From positions 1-64,000 of the forward strand of contig QNGA01000010.1 in assembly GCA_003298465.1 (NCBI GenBank): 64,000 nucleotides of DNA, read 5' to 3'. Positions 18,314 through 26,132 of this stretch are shown here, piece by piece (position 1 is the first letter of the stretch; each line of letters starts with the position of its first letter). The notes under the pieces were generated by a model that worked only from the letters and a program-made list of their open reading frames with translations, was not told the DNA's origin and ran no database searches. The stretch is from a halophilic archaeon. GTDB taxonomy: Archaea > Halobacteriota > Halobacteria > Halobacteriales > Haladaptataceae. The position numbers and the translations under genes are program-made.

Positions 18314-18760
18314 ATGCCTAAGAGTGTCTATTTCGCAGCCCCGTTATTCACGGAGGCAGAGTTAGAGTTCAATAAACGAGTATGCGGCATGCTCGAAGCG
18401 GAGGGACACGACGTCTTCCTGCCTCAGCGGGATGGTCTCGAGAGCAACGTCCTCGTCGAGGACAAGAGTGAAGAAGAGGCGATGCAGGAGATCTTCGAAC
18501 TCGATCGGCAGAACGTGCTGGACGCAGATATCGTTACAGCCACGCTCGACGGTCGTGTCCCTTCGGAAGGCGTCTGCGTCGAAATGGCGTTCGCGTACGA
18601 CCACGACATCCCCGTTATCGCGCTCAAGACTGACCGACGCACCTTCGGTCGTCAAGAAGAGTACAATGCCATGCTGCACGGGTTATTCCAGCAGCGGGTC
18701 GACACCCCCGAGGCACTCGTCGAAGCGGTCAACGAACACGACGCCGGGCAGTCGAACTAG
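18314..18760 (+). CDS. Nucleoside 2-deoxyribosyltransferase-like protein (copy 1)
   Basis: About 148 residues, one compact domain. Motifs: VYFAAPLFTEAE at the start, GHDVFLPQRDG, DADIVTATLDGRVPSEG and VEMAFAYDHDIPVIALKTD, the last containing the presumed nucleophilic Glu. The family transfers (deoxy)ribose between bases or hydrolyses N-glycosidic bonds of nucleosides and nucleotides. A box at 18279-18288 fixes the transcript start near 18310, so ATG 18314 is preferred to ATG 18302. A paralogue follows directly at 18911. Confidence 0.85.
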   Translation: MPKSVYFAAPLFTEAELEFNKRVCGMLEAEGHDVFLPQRDGLESNVLVEDKSEEEAMQEIFELDRQNVLDADIVTATLDGRVPSEGVCVEMAFAYDHDIPVIALKTDRRTFGRQEEYNAMLHGLFQQRVDTPEALVEAVNEHDAGQSN

Positions 18761-18910
18761 TAGCGGACGAGAGATCCATTCTCGAGTCCTCTGTCGCGGA
18801 GCCAGGGTGTTTCGTTCAGGGAATCCGTCCCCCTGTCTTCGGCAGTACACAGCTAACACTTGGTAGAGTATAACATCATTTTAAGTAGTAGGTAGGAGTG
18901 ATTGCTACAC

Positions 18911-19372
18911 ATGGACGTGTACTTCGCGGGTCCATTGTTCAATCAGGCGGAACGAGATTTCAACGAACGAGTTTGTGGCATGCTCGAGGCAGAAGGCTAC
19001 GACGTCTTCCTTCCGCAGAGAGACGTCGGCGATATTGGTGAGCTGGAGGTGATGAACGATGAAAACGCTACGACCGAGGACGTACTCCAGAAGATCTTCG
19101 AGATCGACCGCAACGGTGTGCTTGAGGCGGACATCGTGACAGCGACCCTCGACGGTCGCGTCCCGTCGGAAGGGACAGTTATCGAGGCAGCTATCGCGTA
19201 CGAACACGACATCCCCGTCATCGGCCTGAAAACGGATCGGCGTGTTTTCGCCAGGGACGAACCGTACAATGCGATGGTCTACGGTGTTCTCGACGATATC
19301 GTCGAAGAACCGGAGGACTTAGTCACTACAGTCAACGAGTATGCCAACCGCTCTTCTGAACGTACCGAGTAG
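18911..19372 (+). CDS. Nucleoside 2-deoxyribosyltransferase-like protein (copy 2)
   Basis: About 153 residues, tandem paralogue of the preceding gene: VYFAGPLFNQAE, GYDVFLPQRDV, DADIVTATLDGR-type core (here EADIVTATLDGRVPSEG) and IEAAIAYEHDIPVIGLKTD with the catalytic Glu. It carries a short insertion after LPQRDV that copy 1 lacks. Likely salvage or breakdown of nucleosides; two copies suggest different base or sugar preference. TATA-like box at about 18877-18885, and a GGAGTGA stretch about ten bases before ATG 18911 that could serve as ribosome binding site. Confidence 0.85.
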   Translation: MDVYFAGPLFNQAERDFNERVCGMLEAEGYDVFLPQRDVGDIGELEVMNDENATTEDVLQKIFEIDRNGVLEADIVTATLDGRVPSEGTVIEAAIAYEHDIPVIGLKTDRRVFARDEPYNAMVYGVLDDIVEEPEDLVTTVNEYANRSSERTE

Positions 19373-19592
19373 TGGCCAGTCTGTGTGAACGCACGATGTG
19401 ATATCTGTGCGAATAGGAGTTGTTTGGTCTCTTTCTATGAATAGGTGCTATATTGCAGAATTCGAGTTCGTTCTCGACCCGTACTGTATGCAATCATGAA
19501 ATCTCGATGAGTATCTATAGTTGAGGTACTTACTTGCCTGATCGTTTCCGTCGGGTTTCTTTCTCTCCTGTTGTTTTCGACCCTGACCAGTA

Positions 19593-19632
19593 ATTTTAAT
19601 AGTTGAAGAGGAAAACTACCTGTGTGGTAGTT
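19593..19632 (+). promoter_or_regulatory. Promoter and palindrome at the first ECF S-component gene
   Basis: A TATA-like box (attttaata, about 19593-19601) is followed by the inverted repeat AACTACC-5-GGTAGTT at 19614-19632, ending one base before ATG 19634. The dyad covers the expected transcript start and is well placed for a repressor. Confidence 0.55.
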
Positions 19633-19633
19633 A

Positions 19634-20263
19634 ATGGCAGACAGTACCAGTGATACGACTAGCAGGTTCGGATCGCTCAAATCACAGATCGGCGCCGATT
19701 TCTCATCGACGACGACGTGGGTCCTGATTCCAGTCGGCATCGGCTTGAACGCCGCAGGGGGCTTCATCGCTAACACGCTGAAACTCCCGCTGTTCCTCGA
19801 CAATATCGGAACCATCTTGTTAGCCATCTTGGTCGGACCGTGGGCCGCTGCACTGACCGGCGGGCTGAGCAACGTCATCAGCGGAATGATCGGAAATCCG
19901 ATACAGATGGCGTTCATAATGTCACCCATCGCCATGGGACTCGTGGCCGGCTTCCTCGCTCGCCGAGGCTTGTTCGAAACCGCGAGAAAAGTCGTCATCG
20001 CCGGCGTACTGATTGGGCTTACGTCGGTGGTCTTTTCGGTTCCGGTCGTCGTCGTCGTCTTCGGCGGCGTAACGAGTGCCGGCATGAGCGTGGTTACGAG
20101 CCTCTTCGTCGCATCTGGCCTCAATATAGCGGTAAGCGCCTTACTCTCTCAGTTAATCGTCGATATCGTCGACAAAACTATCATGGCGTATGCAGCCTAT
20201 CTCATTGCGGAAGCAGTCCCTCAGCGGTATCTCCCGACGCAGGGCCAACAGGCTCTCTCCTGA
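19634..20263 (+). CDS. ECF transporter substrate-binding membrane subunit (S-component) 1
   Basis: 209 residues, six hydrophobic segments. Typical S-component sequence: WVLIPVGIGLNAAGGFIANTL at the first helix, LPLFLDNIGTILLAILVGPWAAALTGGLSN, and GNPIQMAFIMSPIAMGLVAGFLARRG. S-components bind the substrate and dock onto EcfT with its ATPases. The gene is on the plus strand, facing the ecfT/ecfA genes, and is a paralogue of the S-component at 23991; both end in a similar tail (LPTQGQ and LPPQGQ). Neighbouring nucleoside hydrolases and deoxyribosyltransferases suggest a nucleoside or base as substrate; this is inference. Confidence 0.85.
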   Translation: MADSTSDTTSRFGSLKSQIGADFSSTTTWVLIPVGIGLNAAGGFIANTLKLPLFLDNIGTILLAILVGPWAAALTGGLSNVISGMIGNPIQMAFIMSPIAMGLVAGFLARRGLFETARKVVIAGVLIGLTSVVFSVPVVVVVFGGVTSAGMSVVTSLFVASGLNIAVSALLSQLIVDIVDKTIMAYAAYLIAEAVPQRYLPTQGQQALS

Positions 20264-20413
20264 AACGCCTGCAGAAACGGATTATTTTCAGCCGGAGCTC
20301 AGCAACCGTGGACGAGGATTCTCCCGGATAGATCGGGAGTAGCGACGATTAGATGGAAAACAGTCTACGAGCGGTTGGCTTACCTCGAGGAGCCGCCGTC
20401 CGAATGGGGGACG

Positions 20414-21352
20414 TTACTCCCCGAACGAACGCAGCGATTCGAGGACGGTCTCGGCGTACCGATCGCCGTCGACGCCAAGTGCGACCTCGCAGTTCGGCGA
20501 CTGCTCGTGGACGCCGTGCTCGTCGTAGATCGTCGCACCGTTCGAGGGACCGCCCGTCGTGTCGATCTCGACGTACGCCTCCTCGAACTCTAGCGCATCG
20601 TTGACGATGTCGGCGAGCACGACAGCATCGCTCGCGAGACCACCGTCGTGACCGAACTTCGAGCGCACCTCTTCGATACTGAACTCGAGGATAGACGCCA
20701 TGGTCGAGAGGGGGGCAGGCTCCTCAGCGAGCGCACGGATATCCTCGGTGTCGACGTACACGTGTTCGGTCACGTCGAGTCCGACGACCTTCGGTCGGCC
20801 GTCCTGGACGACGCGGGCAGCGGCCGCGGCGTCAGCGTAGAAGTTGAACGACGCTTGCGGTGTCACGTTCCCCGTCGTCTTCAGCGCCCCGCCCATCTGA
20901 TAGATGTCGCCCACTATCTCCGGAAGAGCTGGCTCTTTCGCAAGTGCAAGCGCTAGATTCGTCTGGGGACCAACGGCAGCGATCGTCAGGTCGTCGCCGT
21001 GCTCGCGAGCCTGCTCGATGATGAAATCGACGGCGTGGGTATCGATTGGGGCCGTACTACGTTCGGGAAGATCCGCTCTGACTTTTTCGGGAAGACCGCC
21101 AGGCCCGTGAACGTGCTCTGCAGTTTCGAGTTCGTCTGCGAGTGGACGCGAAGCCCCTCGTGCGACTGGCACATCGGTGCGGTCGACGTATTCGAGGAGC
21201 CTGAGAGCGTTTTCCGTCGTGTTCTCGATCGTCGTGTTCCCCATCACGGTCGTAACGCCGACGAGGTCGACCTCGTCGGAGCCGAGCGCGATGAACAGAG
21301 CGATTGCGTCGTCGTTACCTGGATCGACATCTAGCAGTAGTTTCTGGCTCAT
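20414..21352 (-). CDS. Inosine-uridine preferring nucleoside hydrolase (copy 1)
   Basis: 312 residues. N-terminal LLLDVDPGNDDAIAL is the Ca2+-binding DxDxxxDD signature of the family. Further marks are GVTTVMGNTTIENTTENAL, IEQAREHGDDLTIAAVGPQTNLALAL, QMGGALKTTGNVTPQASFNFYADAAAA and KVVGLDVTEHV. The enzyme hydrolyses ribonucleosides to base plus D-ribose. It lies 44 bases after ecfA on the same strand and is probably the last gene of the ECF operon. Long stretches of its DNA are nearly identical to the second copy at 25193, while other parts have diverged. Confidence 0.92.
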   Translation of the reverse strand: MSQKLLLDVDPGNDDAIALFIALGSDEVDLVGVTTVMGNTTIENTTENALRLLEYVDRTDVPVARGASRPLADELETAEHVHGPGGLPEKVRADLPERSTAPIDTHAVDFIIEQAREHGDDLTIAAVGPQTNLALALAKEPALPEIVGDIYQMGGALKTTGNVTPQASFNFYADAAAAARVVQDGRPKVVGLDVTEHVYVDTEDIRALAEEPAPLSTMASILEFSIEEVRSKFGHDGGLASDAVVLADIVNDALEFEEAYVEIDTTGGPSNGATIYDEHGVHEQSPNCEVALGVDGDRYAETVLESLRSFGE

Positions 21353-21396
21353 AGCGGATTTCGTTGTGGTTGTGGTAATTATCTTCTGGTTCGTGA

Positions 21397-23142
21397 TTAT
21401 TCTGCTTCGATCGCGTCGAACAGTTCGTCTACGGACATAACGGGTCCCACGCCGAGCTTCAAGCCGAATTGGGTTACGGTCGGTGGATGAACGTTCGAGC
21501 GAGCAAGGGTTTCGGGGTCGCCGAGCACCGTTTGCGTGTCCCCGTCAGCAATCGCTGATCCCTGCGAGAGCAGGATTGTCCGGTCAGCGTGTTCGCGAAC
21601 GAAGTCGATGTCGTGCGTGATGACGACGACGAGCTTGCCGCGATTGACGAGCGTCTCGACGGCGTTGCCGAGGCACTGCCGGCCCGGGGCGTCCTGTCCA
21701 CTCGTTGGTTCGTCGAGGACGATCACGGGCGTGTCCATCGCGGCGATGGACGCCGCAGCGACTCGTTTGCGCCACGGCTCCCCGAAGTCGTAGGGGTTCT
21801 CCTCCCGTCGCTCGGTGAGTTCGAACAGTTCGAGCGCACGTTCGGTCTGCTTCTCGACCTCGTCTTCGTCGTAATCCAGATTTCTGGGACCGTACTCGAC
21901 TTCCTCCTGGACCGAATTGTGGAACAGCTGGTCGTCGGGGTTTTGGAAGCTTAAACCGACATCGTGTGCGAGTTCCGCGACCGTCGCATCGCGAGTATCC
22001 GTGCCTCGCACGTACACTGCCCCTTCGGTCGGATCGAGGAGGCCGTTCAAGTGTTTCACCAGTGTCGACTTCCCCGCGCCGTTTTGACCGATCAGGCAGA
22101 CACAGCCGTCCTCGAGCGAGAACGAGACGCTGCTAAGCGCCTCGACGCCGCTCGCATAGGTATGGTGGAGATCGTCGAGGACGATTGGCTCATCGCGATC
22201 GCTCCTGTTCGAGGACGACGGTCGGTTGATCGTGCTCCCGTCACTCCGTGCTTCTACTGCGGCATCCCCGCTGGGAGACGCTGGTGCTGGGACGAGGCGT
22301 TGGAGTTCGGTGAGACATTCCGTTTCCGTCAGCGGCACTGGTTCGTCCTCCGGAATGGTTCCAGTTGTGCGGAGACGATGACCGATTTCGATAGTCGTCG
22401 GAACGGGGACGGGGAGATCCGTTTCGACAGCCCGGGTAAGGATCGCTCGTGGCGAGTCGTCGAGGCGGATCTGTCCGTCCTCCATGTACAGCAGTCGATC
22501 CAGATGCGGGGCGAGCTGTTCGAGTTCCTGACTGACGATGATGACTGTGTACTCCTCGTCGTTCATGTCGCTGACGATATCGAACACTTCCTCGGTGCCT
22601 TCGGGGTCGAGCTGCGCTGTGGGCTGCTGAAGGACGAGAATCTCGGGTTGCATCGCAATGACCGACGCGATGGCAACCCGTTGGCACTGGCCACCGGACA
22701 ACTGCTGGGGGTCGCGGTCCATGAGGTCTTCGACGCCAATGACGGCGAGCGCTTCCTTCGCGCGCTCTCGCATCTCCCGGCTGGTGAGGCCACGGCTTTC
22801 GAGCCCGAACGCAACCTCTTCGAGCACCGTCGACGTCGCGCCAGTCATCTGGTCGTACGGGTTCTCGAAGACGAATCCGATTTTCTTCGAGAGTTCACCG
22901 ATAGACTGTTCGCTCGTTGGCGTTCCGTCGACCGTTACTGTCCCGGAAAGGTCTCCGTTGTAGAAGTGCGGAATCTGTCCGGAGAGAAGCCGGCAGACCG
23001 TCGCCTTACCTGCTTCATTTGGTCCGGTGATTCCGACGAAGCTTCCCTTTTCGATGGCGAGTGAGGTGTCGGTAACTGCATACTCGTCGTCCGGCTGCGT
23101 CTGGTACTGGAACGTAACGTCTGATAGTTCGAGTTGGCTCAT
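21397..23142 (-). CDS. ecfA: Fused double ATPase of an ECF transporter, N-terminal half degenerate
   Basis: 581 residues, two ABC ATPase domains joined by a linker (about 240-315). NBD1: Walker A reads GPNEAGKAT (40-48, Ala in place of Ser/Thr), signature LSGGQ intact (148-152), Walker B region VLQQPTA (Gln172, Gln173 in place of Asp-Glu), switch His replaced by Gln205. NBD2: Walker A GQNGAGKST (352-360), Walker B VLDEPTS (Asp477, Glu478), His510 intact, but signature replaced by FGEPWRKR (453-460). So one composite site is complete and the other is dead. Start at ATG 23142, overlapping the ecfT stop by four bases; ATG 23157 is less likely. Powers the EcfT/S-component importer. Confidence 0.9.
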   Translation of the reverse strand: MSQLELSDVTFQYQTQPDDEYAVTDTSLAIEKGSFVGITGPNEAGKATVCRLLSGQIPHFYNGDLSGTVTVDGTPTSEQSIGELSKKIGFVFENPYDQMTGATSTVLEEVAFGLESRGLTSREMRERAKEALAVIGVEDLMDRDPQQLSGGQCQRVAIASVIAMQPEILVLQQPTAQLDPEGTEEVFDIVSDMNDEEYTVIIVSQELEQLAPHLDRLLYMEDGQIRLDDSPRAILTRAVETDLPVPVPTTIEIGHRLRTTGTIPEDEPVPLTETECLTELQRLVPAPASPSGDAAVEARSDGSTINRPSSSNRSDRDEPIVLDDLHHTYASGVEALSSVSFSLEDGCVCLIGQNGAGKSTLVKHLNGLLDPTEGAVYVRGTDTRDATVAELAHDVGLSFQNPDDQLFHNSVQEEVEYGPRNLDYDEDEVEKQTERALELFELTERREENPYDFGEPWRKRVAAASIAAMDTPVIVLDEPTSGQDAPGRQCLGNAVETLVNRGKLVVVITHDIDFVREHADRTILLSQGSAIADGDTQTVLGDPETLARSNVHPPTVTQFGLKLGVGPVMSVDELFDAIEAE

Positions 23143-23918
23143 GCGACGACCCTCCATGTGAGTGTAGCGATGACGGCACCACCGGCTATGTAACGTAACG
23201 CCTGTTCACCTGTCGAGTCGGGAATGTCGTAGAGGAACGTCCGCTGCCCCGTTGCTTCGAATCCTCTTGCATTGAGTGCGAGTGCGCGTGTGTTCGCGAC
23301 GATAAGGGTGCTGATGAGCAGTGGAGCCATCAACGCTGTTATCGATTGGAGTCTCGTTCGGAGGTTCGCCTTCGTGTCGAGGCCGCGCGCCTGCTGGGCT
23401 TCCGTAATCGATTGTGCCCGGTCGCGCATCTCCGGGATTATCTGGAGCGACGCCACGAACACGTACGCGAGTTTGTTCGGAACACCTTTCTCGATGAGAG
23501 CGACACGGATGCGCTGTGGTTGTGCCGTCGTGGCGAGAAGTAAAAACGCCAGGATCAGCACCGAGATACGGAGAAAGATGAGTCTGGCCGATACGAACCC
23601 TTGTTCCCAGATAGTTACGGGACCAATCGAGAGGAGTGGCGTGACTTTCTTCCCTGGTGCCAAGACGCCCTGAACGAGGAGCAGGAAGAAAGCGAACGGT
23701 ATGGCGACGACGCCGTAGAGCCGTAACACCAGGTTATGGACTCTGGCGACGAAGACGAACCCGAGCAGGGCGACGGCTAGTACTAGGGCGACTCGGTAAT
23801 CGGGGGCGATGAAGACGATGAGCGAGAGACAAACGGCGAGGATTATCTCTGTTACGGGGTTTAGCCGGTGAAGAACGCTCTCCCCGGGTTGGTATATCGA
23901 CGTGTCCTTCTCAGCCAT
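23139..23918 (-). CDS. ecfT: ECF transporter transmembrane coupling protein EcfT
   Basis: 259 residues with five or six membrane helices. The cytoplasmic coupling motif typical of EcfT is present (REMRDRAQSITEAQQARG-like region, here PEMRDRAQSITEAQQARG), which docks to the ATPase grooves. N-terminal SIYQPGESVLHRLNPVTEI is also standard. EcfT links the ATPase pair with interchangeable S-components. Overlaps the downstream ecfA by four bases (ATGA), so the two are translationally coupled; 72 bases separate it from the upstream S-component gene. Confidence 0.9.
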   Translation of the reverse strand: MAEKDTSIYQPGESVLHRLNPVTEIILAVCLSLIVFIAPDYRVALVLAVALLGFVFVARVHNLVLRLYGVVAIPFAFFLLLVQGVLAPGKKVTPLLSIGPVTIWEQGFVSARLIFLRISVLILAFLLLATTAQPQRIRVALIEKGVPNKLAYVFVASLQIIPEMRDRAQSITEAQQARGLDTKANLRTRLQSITALMAPLLISTLIVANTRALALNARGFEATGQRTFLYDIPDSTGEQALRYIAGGAVIATLTWRVVA

Positions 23919-23990
23919 GGTTTAGTGTGCGGGTGAAAGTATGCTGGTTGTGGGCAGTGCTCCGTCGTGCCATACCATATCGTGTCTCAA

Positions 23991-24614
23991 CTACGAATAT
24001 ATATCTTGCCCCTGCGGTGGGAGGAAACGAGTCGGAACGGACTTACCGATGAAGTATGCGACGAACGCCGAGCCACCCTTGTCGACGAACTCGACCATCA
24101 GTTGGGCCGAGGCCGCGCTTTCGATGAGGCTCCGGCCGCTCGCGACGAGCGTCGCGGTGACGAGGCTAGTCCCGGAACTGGTGACACCGCCGAAGACGAG
24201 AACGACGATGGGCGTTGCAATGATCCAGGCAACGAACGTCAAGACGACGGCCGGAACAGCTGCTTTCTTGACGCTGTCGAACCAGCCGCGACGAGCAAAC
24301 ACGCCCGTTACGAAGCCGATCGCAATCGGAACTGGCATGAATGCGAGTTGTACGGGATTCCCGAGCATTGCCTGAACGATGTTGGCTAACGCTCCCGTCA
24401 CGACCGCTGCCCACGGCCCGGCGAGGATACCGATGAGCATCGTCCCGATATTATCGAGGAACAACGGGAGCTTCAGCGTGCTGGCGATGAATCCGCCGAT
24501 GGCGTTGATACCGATACCGATCGGGATCAGGACCCACGTCGTCGTTGTGAAATCTGCCGATACACTTTCCTGGAGCCGTTCGATACGGCTGTTCGAGTCG
24601 GCTGTGGCGCTCAT
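23991..24614 (-). CDS. ECF transporter S-component 2
   Basis: 207 residues, six hydrophobic segments, paralogous to the protein at 19634 (TTWVLIPIGIGINAIGGFIASTLKLPLFLDNIGT and a GNPVQLAFMPVPIAIGFVTG stretch, read here as separate motifs). First gene of the run S2-ecfT-ecfA-nucleoside hydrolase. ATG 24614 was preferred to TTG 24638, because the longer form would begin inside the promoter dyad. Substrate unknown; same argument for nucleosides or bases as for S1. Two S-components sharing one ATPase/EcfT set is a normal group II ECF arrangement. Confidence 0.85.
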   Translation of the reverse strand: MSATADSNSRIERLQESVSADFTTTTWVLIPIGIGINAIGGFIASTLKLPLFLDNIGTMLIGILAGPWAAVVTGALANIVQAMLGNPVQLAFMPVPIAIGFVTGVFARRGWFDSVKKAAVPAVVLTFVAWIIATPIVVLVFGGVTSSGTSLVTATLVASGRSLIESAASAQLMVEFVDKGGSAFVAYFIGKSVPTRFLPPQGQDIYS

Positions 24615-24617
24615 AGT

Positions 24618-24660
24618 TGGTACGCTGTACCATAACAATGTACAACGCTAATAATTAAAA
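24618..24660 (-). promoter_or_regulatory. Promoter and palindrome at the second ECF S-component gene
   Basis: On the minus strand an A/T-rich box (ttaattatta, about 24648-24657) is followed by the dyad TGGTAC-3-GTACCA at about 24619-24633, just before ATG 24614. Position matches the dyad before the first S-component gene, although the bases differ. Confidence 0.45.
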
Positions 24661-24707
24661 ATTGGGGTTACTCTCAGTTGCGGATTTACTTCAAAAAGAA
24701 AAGGAGA

Positions 24708-25175
24708 TTACAGTTCGTTGACCGTACGAACCGTCACGAAACCATCGAAGCCGAGAATAATCGACTGTGCCATCTCGCCGAACAGTGCCTTCCCAGCCGG
24801 CGACCGGCTCCTGTTAGCGATGTACACGTGATCACAGCCATGATTCTCTGCCACGTCGATCACCTTCGCCGAAGGTCGCGTATCCTCGACGGAATCACCG
24901 ATGGACGTGTAGGTCACCTGTAGGGAATCGAGGACGTCGGCCCCCGCAGACGCCGCGAAGTGAGCGGCCACGTCAGTCGAGGTCTCTGCCGGTCCACTAC
25001 TGGCGTCCCAGTCGGCCCACGACCGCATCCGATCGACCGACGCATAGTCACTGCCGTCGATGACGAGCGAGAGGACGACAACCTCCACATCGGCCGTGGC
25101 AGCGATAGCCCCAGCCTCTTCCAGGAGTTCGAAGTCCGTTTCCGACGGTCCGACGATTGTGAGTATCTTGTCCAT
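24708..25175 (-). CDS. Universal stress protein-like domain
   Basis: 155 residues, single alpha/beta domain resembling UspA: MDKILTIVGPSETDFELLEEA at the start, VVVLSLVIDG in strand two, CDHVYIANRSRSPAGKALFGEMAQSII at the end, the last matching the usual G-2x-G-9x-G(S/T) nucleotide-binding stretch only loosely. Role in the operon unclear; Usp domains often accompany transporters in haloarchaea. 17 bases after the second nucleoside hydrolase gene. Confidence 0.75.
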   Translation of the reverse strand: MDKILTIVGPSETDFELLEEAGAIAATADVEVVVLSLVIDGSDYASVDRMRSWADWDASSGPAETSTDVAAHFAASAGADVLDSLQVTYTSIGDSVEDTRPSAKVIDVAENHGCDHVYIANRSRSPAGKALFGEMAQSIILGFDGFVTVRTVNEL

Positions 25176-25192
25176 GCATTCGTTGAGATTCG

Positions 25193-26128
25193 TTAGAGCA
25201 GCGCCGTCAGATTCGATAGCACGATATCACGACAGCACTCGATGTCCACGTCCAGTGCGACCTCGCAGTTCGGCGACTGCTCGTAGACGCCGTGCTCGTC
25301 GTAGATCGTCGCACCGTTCGAGGGACCGCCCGTCGTGTCGATCTCGACGTACGCCTCCTCGAACGTCACCGGGTCCCCGAGGATACTGGCAAGCACAACT
25401 GCGTCGCTGGTGATGGACCCGCCCTTGGCGACCACACCGTCAGGGCCCTGTGCTTTGTACTGCAGGATGTCTGCCACAACGTCGCCAAACGCTCCTCGAT
25501 TACGGAAGTCCTCTCGCGCCGCCGGCAGAAGATACGCCGGTTCGGTCACGTCGAGTCCGACGACCTTCGGCCGGCCGTCCTGGACGACGCGAGCAGCGGC
25601 CGCGGCATCGACATAGAAGTTGAACGACGCTTGCGGTGTCACGTTCCCCGTCGTCTTCAGCGCCCCGCCCATCTGATAGATGTCGCCCACCATCTCCGGG
25701 AGCTCCGGTTCGAGCGCCATCGCAAGGGCAATATTTGTCTGGGGACCAACGGCAGCGATCGTCAGGTCGTCGCCGTGCTCGCGAGCCTGCTCGATGATGA
25801 AATCGACGGCGTGAGCGTCGACGGTGTCGGTCGACGGGTCGGGGAGTGCGGCACGGACGTTTTCGGGAACACCGCCAGGGCCGTGGATATACTCGGCCAT
25901 CACGAGGTCGTCCGCGAGTGGACGTGACGCTCCCTGCACGACCGGCACGTCGGTGCGGTCAACGAACTCCAATAGCGCGAGGGCATTTTCCGTCGTGTTC
26001 TCGATCGTCGTGTTCCCCATCACCGTAGAGAGACCGACGACATCGACGTCGTCGTTCCCAAGCGCCATCAGAACTGCGAGCGCATCGTCGATGCCGGGAT
26101 CGACGTCCAGAAGTAACTTGTTCGTCAT
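25193..26128 (-). CDS. Inosine-uridine preferring nucleoside hydrolase (copy 2)
   Basis: 311 residues. LLLDVDPGIDDALAVLMALG carries the catalytic Asp cluster; GNTTIENTTENALALLEF, GDDLTIAAVGPQTNIALAM and TTGNVTPQASFNFYVDAAAA follow as in copy 1. Start at ATG 26128, because upstream codons read into the neighbouring gene. Four bases separate it from the stop of the dehydrogenase gene at 26133, so the two are surely co-transcribed. That link of base release with a sugar dehydrogenase is the main clue to an oxidative fate of the ribose. Confidence 0.92.
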   Translation of the reverse strand: MTNKLLLDVDPGIDDALAVLMALGNDDVDVVGLSTVMGNTTIENTTENALALLEFVDRTDVPVVQGASRPLADDLVMAEYIHGPGGVPENVRAALPDPSTDTVDAHAVDFIIEQAREHGDDLTIAAVGPQTNIALAMALEPELPEMVGDIYQMGGALKTTGNVTPQASFNFYVDAAAAARVVQDGRPKVVGLDVTEPAYLLPAAREDFRNRGAFGDVVADILQYKAQGPDGVVAKGGSITSDAVVLASILGDPVTFEEAYVEIDTTGGPSNGATIYDEHGVYEQSPNCEVALDVDIECCRDIVLSNLTALL

Positions 26129-26132
26129 GGAG

